Origin: Planctomycetota bacterium
GTDB lineage: Bacteria; Planctomycetota; Phycisphaerae; UBA1845
DNA length: 6,468 nucleotides
Direction: 5' to 3'
NCBI GenBank assembly: GCA_022561255.1
Contig: JADFRO010000181.1
Location: 1 to 6,468, forward strand
Shown here: one piece after another, positions 1-5,321 of the stretch
Layout of the letters: each line of letters begins with the position of its first letter
Numbering within the stretch: position 1 is the stretch's first letter
Notes under the pieces: model-generated
What the model saw: the letters and a program-made list of their open reading frames with translations, nothing else
What the model was told of the DNA's origin: nothing
The model's database searches: none
Position numbers and translations under genes: made by a program

Positions 1-19
1 CGCGACTGTGAGGAAGCGG
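1..19 (-). repeat. Dispersed palindromic repeat, partial inverted copy
   Basis: Read on the minus strand this is CCGCTTCCTCACAGTCGCG, matching the repeat whose clearest copy is at 50-76 with two substitutions. It is cut by the window edge, so its full length is unknown. It is the only clear copy in the inverted orientation in this window. Confidence 0.6.
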
Positions 20-49
20 TCCCGCGCTGAGCGTTGGATGACGGACTAT

Positions 50-76
50 CCGCTCCCTCACGGTCGCGGCTCGGAA
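50..76 (+). repeat. Dispersed palindromic repeat, full copy
   Basis: Core CCGCTCCCTCACGGTCGCGG followed by CTCGGAA. Near-identical copies occur at 1125-1151, 2216-2238 and 6024-6050, partial ones at 1-19 and 108-118, and a half copy of the 3' part (GGCGCGGCTCGGA) at 82-94. All are intergenic. The CCGC and GCGG ends are complementary and can form a small hairpin, as in REP-like elements. No function is shown by the sequence. Several reading frames stay open across the copies, producing spurious short ORFs. Confidence 0.8.
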
Positions 77-107
77 AGGCGGGCGCGGCTCGGATCAGCA
101 ACGGCAT

Positions 108-118
108 CCGCTCCCTCA
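108..118 (+). repeat. Left half of the repeat/terminator hairpin split by the IS
   Basis: CCGCTCCC (108-115) plus TCA (116-118). The preceding bases (ACGGCAT, 101-107) resemble those before the copy at 1125 (ACGGCA), which supports this being host repeat DNA rather than part of the IS. The complementary arm GGGAGCGG lies at 1093-1100 on the far side of the element. TCA is present on both sides (116-118 and 1090-1092) and is the likely target duplication. Confidence 0.6.
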
Positions 119-135
119 CCAATAAATTGCATCAA
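119..135 (+). repeat. IS left terminal inverted repeat
   Basis: CCAATAAATTGCATCAA matches the reverse complement of 1073-1089 except at position 14 of the core-plus-tail (C versus G). The transposase stop codon (TGA on the minus strand, 132-134) lies inside this repeat, so the gene runs to the very end of the element. Confidence 0.8.
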
Positions 136-980
136 GCCGCTCTTTTCTTTGCGAGCAGCCATGCCTGGTGAAGGAGGTTTTTGCCCCACATCCAGCGGAA
201 TACGCGGCGGCGCCTTCGCGCCCAGGACGGCAGACCCTTGAAGCCAAAGGCGATGGTACTGGTTTGGCCGTAGGTTCGCTCGATATCGTTGCGAGACTCC
301 AGCAACCGTTTCCCGACCGAACGTTTGAGCAGCCGTAGCAGCTGTAGCCTACGCTCTTGTTGTCGTCGCCCCACACGGTTTTCACGCAACGGGGTGTAGA
401 GCTTCCGCCCGGTCGCCTCGACCGCTCGATGCAGTTTCACGCTGTCGTAGACCCCATCGCCCACAATACGCGTTACCGTGTCGGGCAGGTTCCTTACAAG
501 CGTCAACGCGACCGTCTGTTCCGCCTCATTCATCGGACGAACGATGTAGGCGAGAATCGCATGTCGCATGTCGATCAGCGTGTACATCTTGTAGCCCTTG
601 CCCATACCCCGCGCCGCCCGACCGCAGCGGGCGTCCGGATCCTTACTACAGCCACCGATGGGTAGGGGTCGACCGTCGATCGCCGCGTAGCGACCGCCCG
701 GCCCCAGCCACCGCACACTGGCCTCATGCATCGCATAGGCCTTGGTTTGAAGGTCCAAACGACGCCAGCGACGCGAGACGGTGCTCGGATCTGGAAGGGA
801 CTCGGGGCACCAGCGTTCCCGCCAGTGCTCCGACCGACACGCCCATACCATCGGGCGATCGTGAAGTACCGCCCACAAAATGACACGAAGAATCTCCCGA
901 TCGCTATAGCGACAGCGTCGCGGTTTGCCATCGACACACGACAGCAATCTCTCTAGAATCACCCACACTTGGCCTTCCAT
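132..980 (-). CDS. IS4/IS5-type DDE transposase
   Basis: This 282-residue protein is the transposase that would cut and rejoin the ends of its own element. Residues 1-75 form a basic N-terminal region with a likely helix-turn-helix (SDREILRVILWAVL, then DPSTVSRRW). The RNase H-like catalytic core follows. Probable acidic triad: D102 in AAIDGRPLPIGG, D175 in IVGDGVYDS and E234 in RNDIERTYG. The last includes the spaced R-E pattern of the Y-x2-R-x3-E-x6-K signature region, and a basic tail follows (RRRRRVFRWMWGKNLL). The start is well supported: ATG at 980-978 is preceded by AAGGAGGT (993-986 on the minus strand) with a 5-nt spacer. That Shine-Dalgarno is paired in a hairpin (see 983-1029). Length is normal for the family and no frameshift is seen. 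The catalytic assignments are by motif reading, not alignment. Confidence 0.88.
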   Translation of the reverse strand: MEGQVWVILERLLSCVDGKPRRCRYSDREILRVILWAVLHDRPMVWACRSEHWRERWCPESLPDPSTVSRRWRRLDLQTKAYAMHEASVRWLGPGGRYAAIDGRPLPIGGCSKDPDARCGRAARGMGKGYKMYTLIDMRHAILAYIVRPMNEAEQTVALTLVRNLPDTVTRIVGDGVYDSVKLHRAVEATGRKLYTPLRENRVGRRQQERRLQLLRLLKRSVGKRLLESRNDIERTYGQTSTIAFGFKGLPSWARRRRRVFRWMWGKNLLHQAWLLAKKRAA

Positions 981-982
981 GG

Positions 983-1029
983 CTTACCTCCTTGATCCAT
1001 CCTTGGATCGTTAGAAACCAGGAGGTAAG
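983..1029 (-). promoter_or_regulatory. Leader hairpin that buries the transposase ribosome-binding site
   Basis: Positions 983-992 and 1020-1029 are exact 10-bp inverted complements (CTTACCTCCT / AGGAGGTAAG). Inside lies a second stem, GATCC (994-998) with GGATC (1005-1009), loop of 6. In the transposase mRNA the upstream arm CUUACCUCCU would pair with the AGGAGGUAAG that contains the Shine-Dalgarno, ending 2 nt before the AUG. A transcript entering from outside the IS would carry both arms and be poorly translated. A transcript starting within or downstream of the 1020-1029 arm would lack the block. Protection from read-through transcripts by such hairpins is known for IS10 and IS50; applying it here is inference. 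Confidence 0.65.
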
Positions 1030-1072
1030 TCTGGGGGCCATCTAGAGTTAACGCAAACGCAAAACACCACCG

Positions 1073-1089
1073 TTCATGCAATTTATTGG
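1073..1089 (-). repeat. IS right terminal inverted repeat
   Basis: Reverse complement reads CCAATAAATTGCATGAA, matching 119-135 in 16 of 17 positions. This is the end nearest the transposase start. The roughly 90 bp between here and the ATG carry the leader hairpin and no convincing -35/-10 pair. Confidence 0.8.
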
Positions 1090-1107
1090 TCAGGGAGCGG
1101 TTTTTTT
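1090..1107 (+). terminator. Right half of an intrinsic terminator interrupted by the IS
   Basis: TCA, then GGGAGCGG (1093-1100), then seven T residues (1101-1107). Joined to CCGCTCCC at 108-115 it makes an 8-bp perfect stem with a 3-nt loop and a U-tract, the form of a Rho-independent terminator for transcription running rightward. With the IS in the loop the arms are about 980 nt apart, so termination at this site is probably impaired. The gene it served would lie left of the window and is not visible. Confidence 0.6.
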
Positions 1108-1124
1108 CATCCATCGAAACGGCA

Positions 1125-1151
1125 CCGCTTCCTCACGGGCGCGGCTCGGAA
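1125..1151 (+). repeat. Dispersed palindromic repeat, full copy
   Basis: CCGCTTCCTCACGGGCGCGG followed by CTCGGAA, differing from the 50-76 copy at two positions. It is immediately preceded by GAAACGGCAC (1116-1125, overlapping by one base), a 10-mer also present at 6132-6141 and, inverted, at 5985-5994. Confidence 0.75.
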
Positions 1152-1189
1152 AGACGCTTCGCAAACACGGTCTGGGGAAATCGTCGCGC

Positions 1190-1384
1190 GGGTGCCCCAT
1201 TCTTCGCCAAGGGCGAAGGGTGGGGGACGGAAGGAAGTCCGGGGACGCCACTTGGTCTATCCGTCCCCCACCCTTGCTTCGCAAGGATGGGGCACCCCCG
1301 TCGCCATGTGGTCTATCCGGAAGTCCGGGAACGCCACTTGGTCTATCCGTCCCCCACCCTTGCTTCGCAAGAATGGGGCACCCC
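1190..1384. repeat. Cluster of three hairpin repeat units (one inverted, two direct 66-bp copies)
   Basis: Direct copies at 1233-1298 and 1319-1384 are 66 bp each and differ at two positions. Between them, 1302-1318 repeats part of the unit (GCCATGTGGTCTATCC versus GCCACTTGGTCTATCC). The stretch 1190-1231 is a related unit in inverted orientation. Each unit can fold on itself: 1195-1225 pairs CCCCA-TT-CTTCGCC with GGCGAAG-GG-TGGGG around AAG; 1266-1292 and 1352-1378 pair CCCCA...CTTGC with GCAAG...TGGGG around TTC. None is followed by a T-run, so these look like a repeat family rather than terminators. There is no gene in 1108-1522. Confidence 0.8.
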
Positions 1385-1421
1385 TTCAATCCAACAATCG
1401 CGTCGAGGAGAGCTTCTCGCC

Positions 1422-1450
1422 TTGACGATCGCGCGGTGCAGAGATAGGGT
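1422..1450 (+). promoter_or_regulatory. Possible sigma-70-type promoter for the sod gene
   Basis: TTGACG (1422-1427) matches the -35 consensus in 5 of 6 positions and is followed after exactly 17 bp by TAGGGT (1445-1450), a weak -10 match (3 of 6). Transcription would begin near 1457 and give a leader of roughly 65 nt before the sod ATG. It lies just downstream of the repeat cluster. The weak -10 keeps confidence low. Confidence 0.35.
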
Positions 1451-1522
1451 GACACGCCGGGTTTTAAGAAGAGAAAAACCAAGTCCAAGCCTTGGGAAAC
1501 TAACGAAAAAGGAGAACCAACG

Positions 1523-2149
1523 ATGGCCCACGAACTTCCCGCCTTGCCGTACGCCTTTAACGCTCTGGAGCCTCACATCGACGCCAAAACGATGGAGATT
1601 CACCACGACAAACACCACGCCGCCTACGTCAGCAAACTCAACGCCGCGATCGAGGGTCAAAGCGACCTTGCGTCCAAGAGCATCGAAGATTTGGTGGCTG
1701 GGGTAGCCTCCCTGCCCGACAAGGTGCGAACGGCTGTTCGCAACAACGGCGGAGGACACCTAAACCACTCGATGTTCTGGAACAACATTAGTCCCAACGG
1801 CGGCGGTACGCCCGGCGGAGCGCTCGCGGGTGCGATCGACTCAGCCTTCGGCGGGTTCGACGCCTTCAAGGAGAAGTTCGCCACGGCGGCTGCGACGCGA
1901 TTCGGCAGCGGTTGGGCGTGGCTCGGCGTCGCCGGCGATGGAAAGCTGTGCGTCTGCTCAACGCCCAATCAGGACAACCCGACGATGAAAGACGTCGTCG
2001 AGTGTGCATGCAAGCCGATTCTGGGGCTCGATGTTTGGGAGCACGCCTACTACCTCAACTATCAAAACCGTCGACCGGACTACGTCACGGCGTTTTGGAA
2101 CGTGGTCAACTGGGCCGACGTGGCTGACCGGTTCGCCAAGGCGAGTTAG
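1523..2149 (+). CDS. sodA: Superoxide dismutase, Mn (or Mn/Fe) type
   Basis: This 208-residue cytosolic enzyme (no signal peptide) converts superoxide to hydrogen peroxide and oxygen. The N-terminal helical domain carries MEIHHDKHHAAYV and GGHLNHSMFW; the C-terminal alpha/beta domain carries GSGWAWL and GLDVWEHAYYLNYQNRR. By correspondence with E. coli SodA the metal ligands are H27, H82, D170 and H174, and the second-sphere residues are Y35 and Q150 (NQDNP). The GGHxNH motif and a glutamine in the C-terminal domain favour manganese over iron, although cambialistic enzymes share these features. Length is normal. AGGAG at 1510-1514 lies 8 nt before the ATG, fixing the start. It appears to be a single-gene unit, separated by 233 nt from ubiE. 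Metal preference is inferred. Confidence 0.95.
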   Translation: MAHELPALPYAFNALEPHIDAKTMEIHHDKHHAAYVSKLNAAIEGQSDLASKSIEDLVAGVASLPDKVRTAVRNNGGGHLNHSMFWNNISPNGGGTPGGALAGAIDSAFGGFDAFKEKFATAAATRFGSGWAWLGVAGDGKLCVCSTPNQDNPTMKDVVECACKPILGLDVWEHAYYLNYQNRRPDYVTAFWNVVNWADVADRFAKAS

Positions 2150-2215
2150 TGTTGTATGAATCGTCGTTTGATGGATTGGGAACATGGTCGACGTCGGATC
2201 GAAGCGTCCTATGGT

Positions 2216-2238
2216 CCGCTCCCTCACGGTCGCGGCTC
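2216..2238 (+). repeat. Dispersed palindromic repeat copy in the sod-ubiE gap
   Basis: CCGCTCCCTCACGGTCGCGG followed by CTC: the 23 bases are identical to the 50-76 copy, after which the match is lost (CTCTG instead of CTCGG). It lies 67 nt after the sod stop codon. Confidence 0.75.
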
Positions 2239-2284
2239 TGTTCAGTCACACCCGTCGAATGACGCGTGCCGTAGCGCAACATAA

Positions 2285-2339
2285 CGTCGCCCCTGGTGGT
2301 TGAGTCGGCTCATCCCGGTTCCGCTCACGAGGGGCGACG
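2285..2339. repeat. Inverted repeat upstream of ubiE
   Basis: CGTCGCCCCT (2285-2294) and AGGGGCGACG (2330-2339) are exact 10-bp complements separated by 35 nt. There is no T-run after the right arm on the plus strand. It lies between the sod stop and the preferred ubiE start and could be a repeat element or a leader structure. The in-frame GTG at 2296 falls inside its loop, an argument against starting ubiE there. Confidence 0.5.
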
Positions 2340-2382
2340 CTACGTTACAGACGACCCCCATCCATCCACCGGTCCCGAAGAG

Positions 2383-3390
2383 ATGAACGAAGGCAGCGAA
2401 GGCATGCATACGAACGATGCCGCGTGGACGTCCGAGCTGCTCAACACTCCGCATGACGCACCGGACAAAGCCGGGCGCGTTCGACAGATGTTCAACGCCA
2501 TCGCTCCGCGCTACGAGTTCGTCAACTCGCTCTTCAGCGGAGGGCGCGATGCAGCCTGGCGGCGGGAGGCGGTGCGTCTGAGTGGAGTCCGACCCGGGGA
2601 TGACGTGCTGGACATCGCCTGCGGCACCGGCGATTTCACGCGATCGTTCGCCAAATCCGGTGCCCGCTCAGTCACCGGCTGCGACTTCGCACATGAAATG
2701 CTCATCCGCGCCGCGGATGTTGGGGGATGTCTCGTATCCGAATCCCGGGTCCGCGGGGCGTGCAGTAACAGCGAACGTGGAGAGTCCGCGCGGGCTAAAG
2801 CCAGCGGCTCGGAAAAACAAGGCGGGGAATGCACTACCCGGGACGAGGGCGGGACGAGTGGGAATCTGTATCACACGGAATCGAACAGTACACGGCTGAA
2901 CGAAGGCGAATCGAACGGCGGTGGGTCGGACAACCGCGGGTCGAGCGGTACGGAGTTGGGTCAACGAACGCGCCACAAGACGACATGGTGCGAGGCGGAC
3001 GCACTGAAACTTCCCTTCGCGTCGGATAGCTTCTCGATCGTTTCTTGCGCGTTCGGGGTGCGCAACTTCGACGATTTGGACGGGGGTCTAAGCGAGATGT
3101 ACCGGGTGTTAAGGTCCGGCGGACGTGTCGTGATTCTCGAATTCACCCGACCGAAGAATCTCACGGTTCGGAGACTTTACGAGTTTTACGCCAACCGCAT
3201 CATGCCTGCGGCCGCGACCCTTGTCAGTGGGGATCGGTCCGGCGCCTATCGCTACCTGCCGCGGTCCGTGGTATCCTTTCTGACCGCAGAGCAGATGCTC
3301 GAAAGACTGGGTTGTGTCGGCTTTCGCGACTGCACCGCGACCGCGCTCACCTTGGGCGTCGTAACCGTCTACGTGGCCACGCGGAGTTGA
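2383..3390 (+). CDS. ubiE: UbiE/MenG quinone C-methyltransferase with large internal insertion
   Basis: This SAM-dependent enzyme performs the ring C-methylation of demethylmenaquinone (MenG) or of the corresponding ubiquinone precursor (UbiE). With the ATG at 2383 it has 335 residues, against about 230-260 usually. Family landmarks: DKAGRVRQMFNAIAPRYEFVNSLFSGG near the N-terminus, SAM motif VLDIACGTGDF (75-85), acidic D101 after strand 2 in TGCDFAHEML, EADALKLPF (204-212), GVRNFDDLDGGLSEMYRVL (225-243), LEFTRPKN (252-259) and YRYLPRSVVSF (289-299). Residues 112-200 replace a linker of about 10 residues and are low-complexity (listed separately). The start is uncertain: ATG 2383 has only a weak upstream purine stretch, ATG 2404 has GAAGG 10 nt before it, and GTG 2296 is less likely. 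The next gene starts 2 nt after the stop, indicating an operon. UbiE versus MenG cannot be decided from this gene alone. Confidence 0.9.
   Translation: MNEGSEGMHTNDAAWTSELLNTPHDAPDKAGRVRQMFNAIAPRYEFVNSLFSGGRDAAWRREAVRLSGVRPGDDVLDIACGTGDFTRSFAKSGARSVTGCDFAHEMLIRAADVGGCLVSESRVRGACSNSERGESARAKASGSEKQGGECTTRDEGGTSGNLYHTESNSTRLNEGESNGGGSDNRGSSGTELGQRTRHKTTWCEADALKLPFASDSFSIVSCAFGVRNFDDLDGGLSEMYRVLRSGGRVVILEFTRPKNLTVRRLYEFYANRIMPAAATLVSGDRSGAYRYLPRSVVSFLTAEQMLERLGCVGFRDCTATALTLGVVTVYVATRS
2716..2982 (+). other. In-frame low-complexity insertion within ubiE
   Basis: This segment codes for about 89 residues rich in S, G, E, R, N and T and poor in hydrophobics, between the helix after strand 2 and the strand leading to EADALKLPF; homologues have roughly 10 residues there. 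The DNA looks intergenic: a palindrome at 2789-2806 centred on GGCTAAAGCC (2793-2802) followed by GCGGCTCGGAA, the 3' end of the dispersed repeat; two GGGACGAG copies (2840-2847, 2851-2858); and two GAATCGAAC copies 30 nt apart (2878, 2908). No stop interrupts the ubiE frame, and conserved protein resumes in the same frame. It probably forms a disordered surface loop. Confidence 0.75.
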
Positions 3391-3392
3391 AC

Positions 3393-5321
3393 ATGGCGGA
3401 CGCCGTCGAGCGCGTTTCATCCGGCGCGCAAAACAAGCCAACCCCTGGCGATCGGGCAGTCGGATCGGTGCGAAAGTCCGGTATGACGGACGTCTGGTCT
3501 CGCTCCGGCTCGAAGTACCGCATCCGCGCGGTCGTTCTGCTTGCGGTGAATGTGTTGCTGTTTGCGGGTGCGGGATCGTTTGCGTTTTGGCTTCGCAGCG
3601 GTGAGCGACTCGCTCCGGCGCGGGAAGGTTACTGGGATCTTCTCGTTCAAACGTTCGGCGGCGTGGGTCGGGCTGAGGTGTCGCTGGGTTCGCTGTTGAT
3701 TGGACCCATCAGCGTGCAAGACGTTCCCGTTTTGATTCCCATCGTCGGCCTGCTGATGGCCGCGTTGATCTCAATTCCGATCCTCGTTGCGATTCTTTAT
3801 CGTTTTTGGTCGAGCCTGCCGTTCATCGCCGTGGTCGGATTCCTGGCGGTGATGCCCTGGCTGGCGATCACACTGTTGGGCTCGTGCATCCTGGCGTCGG
3901 TCAAACCGTTTCGCACGCGGTTTCGTTTCATGTCGGCGCTGATCGGTTTGGTTCCGGCGATTGTCTACCTGGTTCTCGCGTGGGGGGGCACGCACGAGAT
4001 CGTGGTCGGCAAGATCGATCCGGTGGACGGAATCAAGTTCGTCGCGCCGTGGGTTCTGGCGATCGTCGCGTCAGCGGGGGTCTTCGCGATCGTTCTTGCG
4101 ATTGCGGATCTTGTGGACTATCGCCCCGGGGCGGTCACGCCGCTATTGGCCGTGATGTTCGGGCTTCCCGTTGCCCTGTTTGAACAGCACGTCGGGCGCG
4201 ACGCACTCTACTACCGGCTACTCGAGAAACGTGACCAAGCCCACTTCGCCGACGTCGACGCGTCGGTCGATTGGACGCGTGCGGCGCAAAAGGCGTGGGA
4301 GCAGCATCCACTCCCCAAGCCGAGCTGGGAGGCGACCAAGGAAATCGCTGCGGAGAAGTGGTTGTTCGAACTCGCCGCGGATCTCGGGCCGTACCAATCG
4401 GAGCTCACCAAGCACCAGGTTGAACTGTCCGATCGCTGCGACTGGTTCCACAAGAATTTCCCCGACAGCCCGTTTGCACCCAACGCCCTGTTCATCAAAG
4501 CTCGGGCTTGGGATCAGCGCGTCGACCTGCGAGAGTTTCGCCGTACGAAATGGATTCGGTTTTACGACGACTTCCCCAACGCGGCGTCGCGCGATACATG
4601 GCGGATACTTCTTGAGAACCGACCTCAAACGGCTTTGGGGGCGGTGGCGGGGCTGAAGCTCGCCCGGCTCGACGCGCGCGAGGGCGATGTGGATCGAGCG
4701 ATTTCAAAACTCGAAGCGCTGATCGCCCGATTCGACACGCCGCCGGCGACGATCGCTTCTTCTGACGAGCCGAACAGCCCGGGATCGCCCAAAAGCGTAC
4801 TCGACAGGGAGACACCGGAGGCAAGCTTGAGAATTCCGCTCCGCCGCGTCGTGCTCGAGGCGCACCGCCTTCACGACTTACTCGTCAGCAACCGTGATCC
4901 GCTCTACGGCTATGATCCGATCAGTGGATCGCGCAGCGCAACGGCGGCGCAACGCTATGGCCTGCTCGATCGTGATCCGCGGCATGACCGATACGTCGAT
5001 CATCTTCGCAGTATCAAAAGGCAGTATCCCAAGTGTCAGATCGAGGATAACATCGACCTTGAGCTTGCGATCGCTGCGCCGTCTGAAGCAGCGAAAATTC
5101 ACGGGCTCGAAGCACTGTTGGAGCGGTTTCACGACCGCGACGCCGCGCCGGAGGCGCTTCTGAGATTGGGCATAGCGTACCGTGCGGCCGGACGGGCTCG
5201 CAAGGGCGATGAAGCTTTCGCGCAACTGATCCGGCGGTTCCCGGAGTCCATCTGGGCGCGCCAGGCGAACGACCACGTGGGTCCGATGAGGCGGGTCACT
5301 GTGACGCGGGCAGGGTTATGA
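3393..5321 (+). CDS. Unrecognised polytopic membrane protein with C-terminal TPR-like domain
   Basis: I do not recognise this 642-residue protein. After a basic N-terminal stretch (to about residue 45) come about six hydrophobic segments: roughly 46-67, 111-137, 141-169, 179-197, 217-241 and 247-264. Positive charges before the first segment suggest N-in, which with six spans would put the long tail (about 265-642) in the cytoplasm. The tail is helical and TPR-like, with repeated patterns such as FHKNFPDSPFAPNALFIKA (352-370), GAVAGLKLARLDAREGDVDRA (416-436, within a longer helix pair) and the final unit ending at about 625 (RLGIAYRAAGRARKGDEAF, then RRFPES), like those in YbgF/BamD-type proteins. 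Start: ATG 3393, with GGAG at 3383-3386 and 2 nt after the ubiE stop; the frame remains open upstream inside ubiE but is not coding there. It overlaps ubiX by ATGA. A scaffold role for the quinone enzymes is conceivable but unproven. Confidence 0.85.
   Translation: MADAVERVSSGAQNKPTPGDRAVGSVRKSGMTDVWSRSGSKYRIRAVVLLAVNVLLFAGAGSFAFWLRSGERLAPAREGYWDLLVQTFGGVGRAEVSLGSLLIGPISVQDVPVLIPIVGLLMAALISIPILVAILYRFWSSLPFIAVVGFLAVMPWLAITLLGSCILASVKPFRTRFRFMSALIGLVPAIVYLVLAWGGTHEIVVGKIDPVDGIKFVAPWVLAIVASAGVFAIVLAIADLVDYRPGAVTPLLAVMFGLPVALFEQHVGRDALYYRLLEKRDQAHFADVDASVDWTRAAQKAWEQHPLPKPSWEATKEIAAEKWLFELAADLGPYQSELTKHQVELSDRCDWFHKNFPDSPFAPNALFIKARAWDQRVDLREFRRTKWIRFYDDFPNAASRDTWRILLENRPQTALGAVAGLKLARLDAREGDVDRAISKLEALIARFDTPPATIASSDEPNSPGSPKSVLDRETPEASLRIPLRRVVLEAHRLHDLLVSNRDPLYGYDPISGSRSATAAQRYGLLDRDPRHDRYVDHLRSIKRQYPKCQIEDNIDLELAIAAPSEAAKIHGLEALLERFHDRDAAPEALLRLGIAYRAAGRARKGDEAFAQLIRRFPESIWARQANDHVGPMRRVTVTRAGL

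Larger units (their letters stand above)
119..1089 (-). mobile_element. IS5-like insertion sequence, 971 bp, apparently complete
   Basis: The element is bounded by inverted repeats 119-135 and 1073-1089 (16 of 17 positions match, core CCAATAAATTGCAT) and encodes one transposase on the minus strand that fills nearly all of it. A TCA trinucleotide flanks both ends, fitting the 3-bp TNA target duplication known for the IS1031 and ISL2 groups of the IS5 family. The evidence for this duplication is limited: T and A are also complementary, so only the middle C distinguishes a direct repeat from a longer inverted repeat with one mismatch. The reading frame and both ends are intact, so the copy may be active or recently so. 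Family placement is from protein motifs and length and is tentative at subgroup level. Confidence 0.8.

Noticed and set aside
8..241. Plus-strand ORF of 77 codons
   Set aside because: It reads through dispersed repeats into the IS end and the antisense of the transposase; no ribosome site or family pattern.
116..385. Minus-strand ORF of 89 codons overlapping the end of the transposase
   Set aside because: It lies in another frame of the intact transposase gene, and its protein has no recognisable pattern.
983..1029. Fragment of a 16S rRNA 3' end, because of CACCTCCTT-like sequence
   Set aside because: The similarity is limited to the anti-Shine-Dalgarno-like bases expected from complementarity to the transposase ribosome site; flanks do not match rRNA.
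1030..1089. Promoter for the transposase in the IS right end
   Set aside because: TTGCAT and TTGCGT boxes occur but none has an acceptable -10 at 16-18 bp spacing.
1233..1384. CRISPR array
   Set aside because: Only two 66-bp direct copies separated by 20 bp that themselves repeat part of the unit; no spacer diversity and no cas genes.
1086..1706. Plus-strand ORFs across the repeat cluster and into sod
   Set aside because: The translation is generated by the hairpin repeats in several frames and overlaps the well-supported sod gene in a different frame.
2296..2382. GTG start for ubiE adding 29 residues
   Set aside because: The added residues lie in an inverted repeat and are not family-like; family similarity begins well after 2404.
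2716..2982. Frameshift or pseudogene in ubiE
   Set aside because: The frame is open throughout and all conserved motifs on both sides are in the same frame, so it is an insertion rather than a broken gene.
3045..3392. Upstream extension of the membrane/TPR gene by 116 codons
   Set aside because: This part lies in an alternate frame of the conserved ubiE C-terminus; ATG 3393 has GGAG at good spacing and sits 2 nt after the ubiE stop.
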